Notes: generated by a model not told the origin, from the sequence alone. A DNA stretch of 64,000 nt from Symbiodinium natans (GCA_905221605.1 CAJNDS010000668.1:1085055-1149054), one strand, 5' to 3'; numbered from the stretch's first letter, positions 29,209 to 39,429 are shown. Program-made: numbers and translations.

Positions 29209-29622
29209 TCATGTGCCACCAGGATTCTCGCATCTTGCTCTGGCAAAAAGTTGTCCAATGGCTGTCTTGTTATTTTGCAGAACCAAAGTGCAAAATGCAT
29301 CTCTGGCCTTCCGAATTGAGCTGGCGCCGATAGACGGCGTGGAGTCCAAAGGAAGGTCCTGCAGGAATTCGGACAAAGCTGCAATGGGCACCGTCGGGCG
29401 TGCCAATCCAGCCCGCACATACCAAAGTGCGGCTATCTGATTGCCCTGCTTCTCAGGCAGAATTGCGCCGATCTCCTCTTCCGCCTTCTGGCGCTTGGCA
29501 CGCTGGTACGCGAGCTGCTTGCGAGCAGACTTCAACTGCACGTCTTTGCTATCATCACTACGCCCCAAGAGATCACTCGGCAGCTCCTGACAGAGCCGCT
29601 TGGCTGTCTCCCCCAGAGACAT
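29209..29622 (-). CDS. Predicted coding region of 137 residues, unknown protein
   Basis: The ATG at 29620-29622 starts MSLGETAKRLCQELPSDLLG. A basic helical stretch follows (SARKQLAYQRAKRQKAEEE), then GNQIAALWYVRAGLARPTVP and FCTLVLQNNKTAIGQLF, ending before a TGA. This is the longest clean frame in the intron-dense part. The helix around residues 30-55 is coiled-coil-like. It may be a single exon or a small intact gene. The family is not recognised. Confidence 0.65.
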   Translation of the reverse strand: MSLGETAKRLCQELPSDLLGRSDDSKDVQLKSARKQLAYQRAKRQKAEEEIGAILPEKQGNQIAALWYVRAGLARPTVPIAALSEFLQDLPLDSTPSIGASSIRKARDAFCTLVLQNNKTAIGQLFARARCENPGGT

Positions 29623-29671
29623 GATCCCAACAGCTCCCGGCAATCACAGTTTCTTTCCACCCCTACTTCTA

Positions 29672-29832
29672 GCGAAAGTAGCTTTGTGCGGCACCTCAAG
29701 CACGTGACGTGGGACATGGATGTGAACCCAGGCGACCTACGCAATGGAACTTGCACGTTCATGCAACACCATCGGGCGCTACTACCAGAGGCTTTGCCTA
29801 AAGGAAGCCCCCATGAAGAACAACCTAAATAG
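29672..29832 (+). CDS. Possible plus-strand coding piece, head to head with 29209-29622
   Basis: After CTTCTAG the plus strand reads SESSFVRHLKHVTWDMDVNP, GDLRNGTCTFMQHHRALLPE and ALPKGSPHEEQPK to a TAG. Composition is good. The minus strand is also open over this region (Cys/Ser/Leu-rich), so strand is not certain. Confidence 0.4.
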
Positions 29833-29908
29833 AGGTTCCCCAAATTTAGGAGCCCACATGAAAGGCACAATGTAACTACCATAAAATGAAACGCAATTCC
29901 TAGAGAAC

Positions 29909-30085
29909 TACCTAGGGACTCCAATACCCCTTAAGTACGGAACAATATATTCCTCAAGGAATATTCCTGAATTGCGGGGTGTTGCGTGCAGTCTGTGAAT
30001 AGGATTTTTGGAGCCTTTTGTAGCATAGTTATACAGGGACCCTAAGGGAATGCTACGAGTACTTCCTCCGACCAATCTATTACAC
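29909..30085. mobile_element. Adjacent family-2 and family-6 elements
   Basis: 29909-29990 has a family-2 left end (GACTCCAATACCCCTTAA) and a decayed right end. 29993-30085 is a 93-bp family-6 unit that on minus starts GTGTAATAG and ends ATTCACAG. It shares GGTCGGA..AATTACT and ATTCCCTTA.GGTCC with 26243-26334. In the minus sense it could be an intron following exon 30086-30174. Confidence 0.5.
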
Positions 30086-30174
30086 CGCGGCCCCGTCTCC
30101 TGAAGGAGAACTTGGGATTCTTCCTCGAGGGCGCGATGTTGGCGATCCGGCGCCGGCCCGCCAGCAAGTGGTTC
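30086..30174 (-). CDS. Predicted exon, basic unknown protein
   Basis: CTTCCAG acceptor and CGCG|GTGTAA donor; the frame reads NHLLAGRRRIANIAPSRKNP and KFSFRRRGR. The plus strand of the same island is equally open (NLGFFLEGAMLAIRRRPASK), so strand was chosen from splice borders and neighbours. Confidence 0.4.
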
Positions 30175-30203
30175 CTGGAAGGCTTCTTAGCCAAGAATAA
30201 GGG

Positions 30204-30302
30204 GATTTACGATATTGGGGGTACCTTCTTGGGGTCCTTACTATAAGGGAAATCCTACTATTTGGGGCCCCTTGTTATCGTAAACCCTCATATTGTAGTA
30301 GG
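30204..30302. mobile_element. Family-5 element copy
   Basis: TTTACGATATTGGGGGTACC at the left and TATCGTAAACCCTCATA at the right form inverted ends. The interior is shared with 36190-36292. Confidence 0.6.
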
Positions 30303-30518
30303 TGCACCCCTTTTTTGGGCGCAGGTTACTTCAGAGGGAACCTGGAACCTAAAATGTGCAGGGTTTAGGGTTTAGGGTTTAGGGTTTAGGGTCTAGGGTA
30401 CCAGTGGTTTATCATGCAGGGTCTGGGGCAACCCGAATTCCTAACCCCTTTCAGGGTTTCAGTCTTCACTGGCAATCCTAAACCCTACGCACCTATGCAG
30501 CTCTGATGTTCGGAAAGC

Positions 30519-30604
30519 TTATCTTATCGCACCAAGTCGCCATATTTGGATGGCAACATCCACCTCCCGCGCGCGGTTGATGTCGGAGATCACTTGGTCA
30601 TAGC
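30519..30604 (-). CDS. Predicted (possibly last) exon, unknown protein
   Basis: GCAAG|GC start, then YDQVISDINRAREVDVAIQI, WRLGAIR and a TAA. A GTGCGA donor before the stop is possible. Strong helical character. Confidence 0.55.
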
Positions 30605-30956
30605 CTTGCAGGTTTATAGGGTTTAGGGTTTAGGGTTTAGGGTTTAGGGTTTAGGGTTGGTTAAGAGCTTAATTCAGGTTGCAGATGCGTGGGAACACCA
30701 TTCATGTTTCGAGGCATTGAGGGGAGAGGAGGGAAAGGTTGAAGGGGTTGTAGCATCTAATCGTTACATAAAGACACGGAGAAATATGGGGCTATATAGA
30801 GAGGAATAGGTATAAGAATCTTCTCATCATCGTAAGGCAATCAGCCATTCCAGTGGATCAATTCTGAAAATCTGAAAAAACCTTAAACGAACATGTTTTT
30901 TCCTAAGCTCTAAACCCTCAACCCTAAACCCTGAACCGGAATCCCTAAACCTAAAC

Positions 30957-31015
30957 CCTCTCATCCCAAGAAACTTGTTGAAAGGATCCCGGAGCAGGGC
31001 CGCAAGATCTTTCAC
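30957..31015 (-). CDS. Predicted exon, unknown protein
   Basis: GCCCAG acceptor and GAGG|GTTTAGG donor (telomere-type). Reads VKDLAALLRDPFNKFLGMRG in phase 0. The plus strand (KKLVERIPEQGRKIFHLGP) is also open but lacks good borders. Confidence 0.5.
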
Positions 31016-31066
31016 CTGGGCCCAACCTACAATGACCCTTCGTCACCACCAGACCCTAAGCTGAGG

Positions 31067-31160
31067 ATGTTCCCCCTTATAGCAACAATCCTTTGTAGGG
31101 ACTATCGTGCCCCCTATTATAATCCCAATCAAGGACTGTTAGTATAAGGGGGAGCATCCC
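31067..31160. mobile_element. Foldback element, family 4
   Basis: The left GGATGTTCCCCCTTATAGC and right AGTATAAGGGGGAGCATCC ends are inverted. CAATCCTTTGT/ATCAAGGACTGTT are the inner arms. Sister of 4536-4661. Confidence 0.75.
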
Positions 31161-31246
31161 AAACCCTAAACCCTAAACCCAAAACCCTAAACCCTAAAAA
31201 CCCTAAACACCCTGAACCCTAAACCCTTAAACTCTAAACTCTAAAC

Positions 31247-31337
31247 CCCTGGACTCGCCACGTGCCATGCGGCTGATGTCCAAGATGTTGGCGAGGCTGA
31301 AGGAGGCGCAGTCCTGCAAGACCCCGAGGCATACCTA
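31247..31337 (-). CDS. Possible exon beside a family-1 foldback
   Basis: On minus it starts after CCTTCAAG (the end of a family-1 element at 31338-31440) and ends AGGG|GTTTAGAG. Several frames are open on both strands (plus: AMRLMSKMLARLKEAQSCKT), so only the borders argue for minus. Confidence 0.35.
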
Positions 31338-31512
31338 CTTGAAGGTTCATGGGACTTACAAACCACTTATAACTGGGCTCATAACCCTACTGATAATTGG
31401 GATAACCCCTTTTAGGCCCTTTAAGGGTATTATAGGAACCAAGTAGACCCGGGAGGAACCTAGGCATGAGAAGGATACCCTTTTTGGTTTTAAGGGGATT
31501 CTGAGGGAACCC

Positions 31513-31611
31513 CAACCCTAAACCCTAAACCCTAAACCCTAAACCCTAAACCCTAAACCCTAAACCCTAAACCCTAAACCCTAAACCCTAAACCCTAAAC
31601 CCTAACCCTAA
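31513..31611 (-). repeat. CCCTAAA array
   Basis: About thirteen perfect units ending in an A-rich run. Confidence 0.95.
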
Positions 31612-32375
31612 AAAAAAAAGGGGTCTACTCCCGGTCCTAGCATAATTACTCCCCGTAGACTCCGCAGGTTCGTGTGAGCCACGAAAACCCTACATCCCAA
31701 ACCCCAGTGTAGCAGACGGGAATGGAACCTACGCCTTCAACCCTGAGTCATTATAAGCCCCTAAACCCAAGCCCCTGACAACAAAAAGGAACAAGGGCTT
31801 TCTCCAAATAGCGGTTTGGCGGGAGTTCCTTCCACGACACGGGACCTCACTGACTCACATAGGGATCAAATCTTAGAGAACAGCCCCATCACCGTGGTCG
31901 TTTGTGTTGTTGATTCTGTTGATATTTCCAGCGCGCTAAGCTTGATGGTTTTTTGCCGCCCGCCTAGCCAGCGCGCTTTTGTAAAGCCTTCAGCCGAAGG
32001 AAATTCTCTCTGACACCAAGACGCAGCCCCCAAAAGTCCCCTTTCCCCAACCCTAAACCCTAAACCTAAACCCCAAACCCGAAACCCTCAACCCTAAACC
32101 CTAGCTGTAAACAAACTTTTCCATTCTCGTGACCCAAGCAAACCCGACCGCCATCCGTGGGGCCCCCACCCCCTCACACGGCCCAAAGCAGTAAAAAAAA
32201 GTGAAACACAGTAAGCCCAAGCCCTACATCCCACACCCCTAACACCCTAAACCAACACCCGAAACCAAGAGTCCAAGATACTAAAACCCAAAAGTCTACA
32301 CTCCAAACATCTAAACCGTAAGCCCTAAGGCCCCAAACGCCGCACGCCCAAAACCCGGAATCCCAAGCCCTAAAC

Positions 32376-32426
32376 CCTCCCCCTTTCACAGTCCCGCTCG
32401 AGGCCATCTTCGGCTTTCAGGAGCTC
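32376..32426 (-). CDS. Predicted 51-nt exon, unknown protein
   Basis: GCCAAG acceptor and GAGG|GTTTAGG donor; 17 codons ELLKAEDGLERDCERGR in phase 0. The upstream KSSDAK is also in frame. Confidence 0.5.
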
Positions 32427-32582
32427 CTTGGCGTCGGAAGATTTGGGGGATTTAGGGGGTGCTTCGGGGGAATGGGCTGCCTTTATGGTTCTTACTGCGT
32501 TTGGGATTTAGGGGGGAACTAAGGTATGTATAGCGCCTAGAACGGTTTAAGGTGTGCTAGGGCTTAGCGCTCATGGTAGGTC

Positions 32583-32682
32583 CTAGCGTGGGTAAGTCTC
32601 CACAGTGAGCCGCCCCGGAGTGCATGGGGTGAAGTCACTGGTGTATGTTCTCAGCACGAACTCGCCCGTCATTTGCTTGTGA
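32583..32682 (-). CDS. Predicted terminal exon, beta-rich (calpain C2-like?)
   Basis: CCTTGAG start, then SHKQMTGEFVLRTYTSDFTP, CTPGRLTVETYPR and TAG. GEFVLRTYTS is reminiscent of the GxFxLRVFS strand of calpain domain III, but one strand is not enough to assign a family. Confidence 0.45.
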
Positions 32683-32699
32683 CTCAAGGACTCATGGGT

Positions 32700-33905
32700 T
32701 CCTAAACCTTAAACCCTAAACCCTAAGCCCTAAACCCTAAACCCTAAAGCAACTCATCCACCTCTTAGCGTCGGGCTATAGGGGTTTAGAGGTGTAGGGC
32801 ATGTAGGGTCCTCGATTCTTCGGGGCCTTCAGGGTCTCAATCGCGGCGCTTAGGGGTCTTATATAAGGTTTAGGAAAGCTTTATGGAGAGACCGCATCCC
32901 TAAACCCTTAACCCTAAACCCTAGATCCTAAACCCTAAAACCTAAATCCTAAACCCTAAGCCCCTAAAGCAAGCAAGCAGCAGCCAGATGCTCTACGGCA
33001 CCCGATTCCGTCAGCCGAGACTGGGCCCAGGGGCGGGGCTCAGGGTCTGTTTTGGGGCCCGAAATAGGGGATCCGAAGTATGGGCCCTTAATTTGGGTTT
33101 GCAACCCTTATGCACACTACGCATGAAGCCATCAGAGGGGCCAATGGTTCCAACCTTAGACTAAACCGTAAACCCGGGTTTAGGTCGGGAGAAGGGGCTT
33201 AGGGCTTGAGGATTCTGCAGCTTTGAGCATAAGCCCCAAACACCCCGAATCCTACAAGGTGACAACCTAAGACTCTACACCCTAAACCCTAAACCCTAAA
33301 TGGTTCTGAAGCTAAGAGCTTTAGCATCGAGGGCATTAGGCATGCTGGGTCACTGTGAGGCCATGGCCTAAGGCCTTCTGACTGCGTGTTTGGTCCCAAG
33401 CCCCTACCCCCGGAACCCTAAACCCTAAACTCTAAACCCTAAACTGTGGAGGTCCTGATTAGAGGGCCTCAGGCAATACTTGGCCTCGGGATGTGGGGAT
33501 CGAGACCTCGGGAGTTACATGAGGACGTGCAGTTTTGTTTACTGTGGCAAAGAAGTCCACAAGTCAACAGCGCTAAAGTGTAAACACGCAACGAAAATAC
33601 GTAAAGCAAGCAGATGGAGATGTACGTAGGTGAACAAGACAAGCACATAAGCAAGTATGCGAAAATACATACATAGACGCATGCAAATATGGTTGCGAAG
33701 CATCTGTATGCATCTATATCTACATCACATCTATATGTAAGTAGACACAAGTATATGCAGATTGGGAAGGTTGCAGCCTTCGGGTGTTCGAGCCGTTTAG
33801 GGTTCCCTGTGAAGAGAGGCGACCTAAACCTGCTGAGCCCTCTCAACCCTATAAACCCTAAACCCCAAACCCTAGGGCCAAACCCTAAACCCTAAACCCT
33901 CAACC
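32700..33905. other. Telomere-variant DNA without a supportable gene
   Basis: Short CCCTAAA and TTTAGGG arrays, plus an ACATAC/ATGTAT-rich microsatellite-like stretch at 33590-33760 that gives a false Cys/Tyr-rich frame on minus. Confidence 0.5.
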
Positions 33906-33911
33906 CTAAAC

Positions 33912-33977
33912 CAAAAGCACGGCAGCTGCCTGGTTCTCCGGATGGCCTTTGGCGAGTTGACCCAGCGCCACTGCTGC
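33912..33977 (-). CDS. Armadillo-like repeat exon 1 (66 nt)
   Basis: TTGGCAG acceptor and TTTTG|GTTTAGGG donor. It has exactly 22 codons, AAVALGQLAKGHPENQAAAV then LL. The pattern xxAAxALxxLAxGxxxNQxxxV is that of armadillo repeats. It is homologous in sequence and start point to the exon at 39806-39873. Confidence 0.6.
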
Positions 33978-34308
33978 CTGCCAAGGGGTACCCAGGGTTA
34001 GGGTTTAGGGTTTAGGGTTTAGGATTTAGGGTTAGCCCAAAACCCCCTCAACTAAGGAGTACATAGACTTTTCTTCTAACTGATGCTGGTGATGTACGCA
34101 AGACTTTAGGGTTTAGGGTTAAACTACATAGGGATCCTTTGAATGATGAAAGGGATATTCCCTAGTAACTCGGGTGTATTGGTCTCGCAAACACTGAAGG
34201 AGCCCATGCATTTGCTGTACCAGCGCCTGAACCCTAAACCCTAAACCCTAAAAACCTAAACCCTAAACCCTAAACCCTGAACCCTGAACCCTAAACCCCA
34301 AACCTTAC

Positions 34309-34362
34309 TTCCCATCGACAGGCAGAAAGGCCTGCGTCCGCTCCTCGGCCGTCTCCGCCACC
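34309..34362 (-). CDS. Predicted 54-nt exon, unknown protein
   Basis: CTTTCAG acceptor and GGGAA|GTAAGG donor, both strong. Reads VAETAEERTQAFLPVDG. Confidence 0.5.
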
Positions 34363-35006
34363 CTGAAAGGTCAGCCAAAACCAAAAACATGACTCCAAGG
34401 AGGTTTGGGGTTTAGAGTTTAAGGCTTGTAGGTTTTGGGGGTGTTCTGCTTCAGGTTTAGGACAGTGACACGACATCCCTTCACGACAGATTCCCTAGAT
34501 GTAGCTGGCTGACGGTCCGTGCATCGACTGACAGAGAGCACTGCGGAGCTAAAAAAAAAAACTGCGGTGGCAGATGAGAACCCTAACTGACTGGCCCGAA
34601 CTTAGGGTTTAGGGTTTAGGGTTGAAGGTTTAGGGTTTAGGGTTTAGGGTTCCTGCTCATGGGCCCAACATAAGGAGCGTTGCAGATCTTGTCAGGTGTT
34701 TGAACTGCTTTGCGGACTTTTGGACGCTCGTGCACTCGTGTTGTCCCCAACCCTCATCTGAGAGCAGAAAACAGAATATTCACCATGCCCCAAGGCAAGG
34801 CCTACAAATAGATGCAAAGTCCTCATCACACACACACATACCCTGCAATGTAACCGGTGATGTAACCTCTAAGCATGCAAACACAAGTGAACGGGGGCTC
34901 GAGTGGCATCAAAAGCCGTTGTTTGGTGACCCCATGAAGCGTAATTACTATCTGGGGTTGCATGCTTTTCCTTCCTTTATTTGCGGATCTCCTTCCTTGA
35001 TTAATC

Positions 35007-35152
35007 ATGGGTTCCCCTACTACCCCCTTCTATACTACCCCCCCTAGGTTCCCCCCTTAAATAACCTTAATTAGGCTTAATTAACCCTAAATAGCCCTAA
35101 TTTTGGGGGAAACCTAGGGGGGTAGAAAAGAGGGGGGTGCTAGGGGAACCCA
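35007..35152. mobile_element. Foldback element with ATGGGTTCCCCTA ends
   Basis: ATGGGTTCCCCTACTACCCCC at the left is matched by GGGGGTGCTAGGGGAACCCAT at the right. CCCCCCTAGGTT and AACCTAGGGGGG are inner arms around an AT-rich TTAATTAA-type centre. Single copy here. Confidence 0.7.
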
Positions 35153-35450
35153 TATCCAGGAGAATGGGAGCTTGCGCATGCTGGGCTGCGGCGCTCTTCG
35201 GTTTAGGGTTTAGGGTTTAGGGTTTAGGGTTTAGGGTTTAGGGGTTAGGGGTTAGGGGTTTAGGGTTAGCAGGGTTTAGGGGTTTAGGGATGTAGGGGTT
35301 TAGGGTTTTTAGGGCTGAGGGTTCCTTTTCCCTTAATGCAGACGGCTAGAGTACCGAGTCAACATGTAGTACATGGATGAGGGGCGTGACATTCACACAT
35401 GAATCCGACTGCACTGGATCAGCTGGAAGACCCAAAACAGAATGCCAAAA

Positions 35451-35728
35451 CCACAACTCTCTCGGAGCACACCCACCCTATAAACCAAAAAACCCTACAC
35501 TTTAAACCCTAAACCCTAAACCCTAAACCCGAAACTTGAAACCCGAAACCCGAAACCCGAAACCCGAAACCCGAAACCCTAAACCCTAAACCCTAAACCC
35601 TAAACCCGAAAACCTAAACCCTAAACCCGAAACCCTAAACCCCAAACCCTAAACCCCAAACCCTAAACCCTAAACCCGAAACCCTAAACCCCAAACCCTA
35701 AACCCTAAACCCACAACTCTCTCGGAGC
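35451..35728. repeat. Telomere-variant array between two copies of an 18-bp sequence
   Basis: CCACAACTCTCTCGGAGC occurs at 35451-35468 and again at 35711-35728. Between them lie about 240 bp, mostly CCCTAAA, CCCGAAA and CCCCAAA units. The duplication looks like a target-site duplication around the array. Confidence 0.85.
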
Positions 35729-35751
35729 GCGGCAGCAGGCTGATCAGTGGC
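35711..35751 (-). CDS. Predicted exon, unknown protein
   Basis: CGGCCAG acceptor and TGTGG|GTTTAGG donor. ATDQPAAALRESC plus two bases. Its 3' end (minus sense) is the duplicated 18-bp sequence. Confidence 0.45.
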
Positions 35752-35901
35752 CTGGCCGAAGCAAAGGCTGTGAATCACAGGGGGAGCTGCGGTTTAGGGT
35801 TTAGGGTTTAGGGTCTAGGGTTTAGGGTTTAGGGCTTAGGGCTTGGGGCTTAGGGCCTGGGGCTTAGGGTTTAGGGTTTAGGGTTCGGAGGCTACATGAA
35901 C

Positions 35902-35972
35902 CTCCTCCAGGAAGCCAGACGAAAGCGTCTGAATCCCAAGGTTTTGCGGGATTCGGACATCGGGCGCACACC
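35902..35972 (-). CDS. Predicted exon with CxxC, unknown protein
   Basis: The TTTTAG|G acceptor is a telomere-variant. The GGAG|GTTCATG donor is a family-1-like end. Reads VCARCPNPAKPWDSDAFVWL then PGG. The plus strand is also open (NLLQEARRKRLNPKVLRDS). Confidence 0.45.
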
Positions 35973-36189
35973 CTAAAAGCCCCAAACCCAACATCCCCCC
36001 CTAAACCCTAAACCCTAAACCCTAAACCCTCAACCCTCAACCCAACCCTAAACCCTAAACCCTGAACCCTAAACCCTGAACCCAACATCCCTAAGGGCCC
36101 CCTGAAAGCCCCCGAAAGCCCCAAACCTGCCAAGCCCATAAGCAGCACGATGACGAGGCTCACCTCAAAGGTGAAAGCCTTGGTTTTTA

Positions 36190-36292
36190 AATGGGGGTTT
36201 ACGATGTTAGGGGTACCTTATTGGGGTCCTTATTCTAAGCGGATCCGACTATTTGAAGGGGGGCCCCTTATTATTTTCGTGAACCCCCAAAT
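36190..36292. mobile_element. Foldback element, family 5
   Basis: GGGGGTTTACGATGTTAGGG at the left, TTTTCGTGAACCCCC at the right, with the shared block TACCTTATTGGGGTCCTTAT inside. Confidence 0.65.
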
Positions 36293-37084
36293 GTTCTTGG
36301 AGTTTGGGGTTTAGGGTTTAGGGTTCTCGTTGGGTTTGATTTGGGTTTTAATTCTGACTACTTCAGCTACACTGTAAACCTTACGTGAAACCTGGGCCCG
36401 AAGTCACGTAGGGTGTAAGAGAGTGACACACCCCCTTGCAACCCCAAAGTATATGGATAATTATTCAAAGTATACCCTCCACCCCCTTCCTAAAGACTCT
36501 AACCCTTGTTTCACGAAGCCCCAAAAAAACCCGCAACATAAACTATGCCATAAACCCTAACCCCTAGGAACCCTACAACCCCGATAAACCCCTAAACCCT
36601 GAACCATAAAACCCTGAACCCTAAATCCACAAACCCTGAAACCCCCAAAACCCAAAAAACCGAAACCCGAAACCCCAAAACCCTCAAAACCCCGAAGCCC
36701 CAAAACCCCATATTATCCGCTTTCCTTTCTCGGCCGGGCCTGGCCGTGCCCTCCACCGCAAAGGCGCGCTGGTTCTCGGGATTGTGCTCTACCAAGCCTT
36801 GGGGCTTTTAGGATTTACAGGCGTGAGGGCTTAGGGCTAAGGTTTAGGGTTTAGGGTTTGGGGCTAAGGTTCGGGATTTAGGGTTTAGGGTTCAGAGTTT
36901 ATGGATTAGGGTTAGGGTTTAGGCAGGGTTTGACGTGGACTCATGCCTTTACATCCTTAAGTTCGAAGGAGCTGATGCTAGCAATGGCGGCTTCGGGTTT
37001 AGGGTTTTGGGTTTCGGGCTCCGATTTCATGAGCTTGTTTGCATGGACTTTACGTGGCAGAGTCTTCTTGGCGTACAAGGCCGC

Positions 37085-37222
37085 GGCCCGAAGTCTTAGA
37101 GTAGTTACATGGTTCCTGAGTATGGGCCCTTCAAAGGGGACCTTATATACCCCCTATTTACCCTCTACAAACCCAAGGGCCCGTACATCAGAAAGGGTAA
37201 GGGACCATTCAAGGGCCCATGG
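37085..37222. mobile_element. Foldback/dispersed element, family 7 (shared with 25665-25812)
   Basis: AGTTACATGGTTCC... GGGCCCTT and AGGGCCCATGGAACTAGCT form imperfect inverted ends. The interior (CCCCCTATTTACCC, AACCCAAGGGCCC) recurs inverted at 25665-25812. Confidence 0.5.
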
Positions 37223-37727
37223 AACTAGCTTTAGATAAACCCTAAATCCCCGCAACCTAGGACAAAAAGGCTGCCCTTTTTGTTTCCGGAGGTACTATAG
37301 TCCTAACCCTGACACTTGAGCGCCCAATGCCCCTTACTTGAGGAATCTACCTTAAATCATAGACCAGGATCCCTACATAGTTAAGGGTTTAGGGTTTTAA
37401 GGCTTAGAGTCTGGGGGGGAGGGGGGGGGTTAACACTTATTACTTGATTCAGTGGTTTTGGGTTCTCTGAGAAGAAGGGCGCTACTGGCCTTCTCGGAGA
37501 ATGACATCTAGGGAGGAAAAGACTAGCCTGAAATTTCACAGACATCCCTAAAAACCCAAGCTCTGAACGCCGCCAGCTAGACACCTCAACAACAACCCAT
37601 TGAAGCTTAAGATCTTTCGAAATCGAGTTGTTCCTAAGATCTATCAGAGCTAACAATGGGCGCAGCAGTGGGGAGTGCAAGTTGAGGCGAAGCCGTAAAC
37701 CCTTAGCCTTGCTCTCTGACCTTCAAC

Positions 37728-37771
37728 CAGGAGTTCACGAAGACCCATCTGCCCAGGATGCCCAACGCACC
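37728..37771 (-). CDS. Predicted exon 3 of gene B
   Basis: GAGGTAG acceptor and CTCCTG|GTTGAAGG donor. In the phase fixed by exon 37861-37949 it reads GALGILGRWVFVNS. Another frame (CVGHPGQMGLRELL) is open too. Confidence 0.45.
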
Positions 37772-37797
37772 CTACCTCGGAAATAACCCAACACGAC

Positions 37798-37860
37798 TCT
37801 AAACCCTAAACCCTAAACCCTAAACCCTAAACCCTAAACCCTAAACCCTAAACCCTAAAC
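37798..37860 (-). repeat. CCCTAAA array in an intron of gene B
   Basis: Perfect units. In the minus sense its first bases are the GTTTAGGG donor of exon 37861-37949. Confidence 0.95.
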
Positions 37861-37949
37861 CCCGATCCCTGAAGCCCAGCAGTGCGACGGAACGGCGGCC
37901 GATGCATGTCGCCGCTGCCACGCGCTGAAGCGCCTAAGACTGGCTGGCT
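37861..37949 (-). CDS. Predicted exon 2 of gene B, unknown protein
   Basis: ACCAAG acceptor and ATCGGG|GTTTAGGG donor. With two leading bases it reads PASLRRFSAWQRRHASAAVP then SHCWASGIG. The phase agrees with exon 38174-38271. Confidence 0.55.
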
Positions 37950-38107
37950 CTTGGTAGGGAAATGGGGGAACGAGGAACCCTACATAGTCCCGTAAAGGGT
38001 GTATACATATATATCTATATGTAGTATATGCATATATATATATAGAGTATATAGTATATAGTATATAGTATATAGTATATAGTATATAGTATATAGTATA
38101 TATACAC

Positions 38108-38138
<31 letters not shown>

Positions 38139-38173
38139 TACGGCCCTAAGACCTGAATTTCTTCATTCCCTAC
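37950..38173 (-). mobile_element. Foldback introner with TA microsatellite (224 bp, GT-AG)
   Basis: On minus it starts GTAGGGAATGAAG and ends CATTTCCCTACCAAG, inverted ends. The middle is TA/TATAG microsatellite. Removing it keeps gene B in frame. A related end (TAGTAGGGAATGGGGGA) is at about 23138. Confidence 0.6.
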
Positions 38174-38271
38174 GAAGAGCCAGGGGGAAGGTCCAGGGCT
38201 TAGGGGCTGACGGCTGAGGATGTGTGGTCTTCAAAGCCTTCAGCAAGTCCTCCGCAGCTTCCCCCAGGTGC
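38174..38271 (-). CDS. Predicted exon 1 of gene B, unknown protein
   Basis: TTCATAG acceptor and CTTC|GTAGGG donor. After one base: HLGEAAEDLLKALKTTHPQP then SAPKPWTFPLAL, leaving one base that the next exon completes. Confidence 0.55.
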
Positions 38272-38307
38272 CTATGAACAGCAGACTGCAGCTTCTACCA
38301 GGTTCCC

Positions 38308-38425
38308 AGGTTCCTATGAACAATTTCGGGTTTAGGGTTTAGGGTTTAGGGTTTAGGGTTTAGGGTTCCGGGTTCAGGGTTCCGGGTTCAGGGTTTAGGG
38401 TAGCTTCCCCCAGGTTCCTATGCCC
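38308..38425. repeat. TTTAGGG array between duplicated CCAGGTTCCTATG
   Basis: CCAGGTTCCTATG is found at about 38307 and 38410 on either side of a TTTAGGG/TTCCGGG array. A third related copy (CCAGGTGCCTATG) is at about 38264. Confidence 0.75.
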
Positions 38426-38789
38426 TTGCATGGAGACTCAATCCAAGTTCCTCAGCAAGAACTCAGACGAAGCCCCTTGAGTCCCTGCCGCCAAGCTAGA
38501 GCTGCAAGAGCCATTTGCCCACAAATGGCTTGAAAACCCCGGATGCAAACTCTAAACCCTAAATTACTAGACCCTCAACCCTCAACCCTAAACCCTAAAC
38601 CCTAAGCCCAAACCTCCTAAGCCCGGCACCGTCGAAGCCATCAGCTGCCGTCGGAGAGGAGCCACAGCTCCCGCCAGCACCACTTCCTGGGTGTAGGGTT
38701 TAGGGTTTAGGGTCCAGGGTTTAGGGTTTAAGGTTTAGGGTTTAGGGTTAAGGGCTGGGCAAGGTGGCGCGCGCGCGCCGGGGGGGGGG

Positions 38790-38975
38790 GGGTTTGGGGT
38801 TTGGGGTTTGGGGTTTAGGGTGTAGGGTTTGGGGTTTGGGGTTTGGGGTTTGGGGTTTAGGATTTAGGGTTGGGTTTTGGGGTTTAGGGTTTGGGGTTTG
38901 GGGTTTGGGGTTTGGGGTCTGGGTTTAGGGTTTGGGGTTTGGGGTTTGGGGTTTAGGGTTTGGTGTTTGGGGGTT
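38790..38975 (+). repeat. TTTGGGG array
   Basis: Mostly TTTGGGG units with some TTTAGGG, preceded by a CG/GC run and G11. Confidence 0.9.
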
Positions 38976-39429
38976 GGGGTTTGGAGGGAGCGGGGGAGGT
39001 TAGTGAGGATTTAGGGTTAAGATTGGGAAGGGTCAGGTCGCTAACTTCTCGCTCCCTTGTCGGGTCCGTGATACCATACGGCCCTTTCTTCGAAATGATC
39101 GCCAACAACCTTTATGTCATGTGTTTTTTTTTGAGTGTAGTTCAGGGGGGGGGGGAGGGAGTACAGGATCCCATGGTTAAGTCCGATGCGGGGAACAGGA
39201 GCGTCTGCCAGAGCGGTCTGGCTCACAAAGCCAGATGAGGGTTTAGGGTTGAGGGTTGAGGGTTTAGGGTTTAAGGTTTAGGGTTTAGAGGGAGATTTCT
39301 GGCATTATCCTTGCCATGATGATCTTCTCTTCATCCTTCTGCTGATCATCCTTTTGGACGCTCCCATCCTCCAATGGATCGAACACTGTTAGATACTGCC
39401 AAACCCTAAACCCTAATTAAACCCTAAAC

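Noticed and set aside
32583-32682. Firm calpain assignment
   Set aside because: Only one strand-like motif resembles calpain domain III, which is too little for a gene name.
33469-33846. 125-codon Cys/Tyr/Leu-rich minus frame
   Set aside because: Arises from an ACATA/TGTAT-rich microsatellite-like segment.
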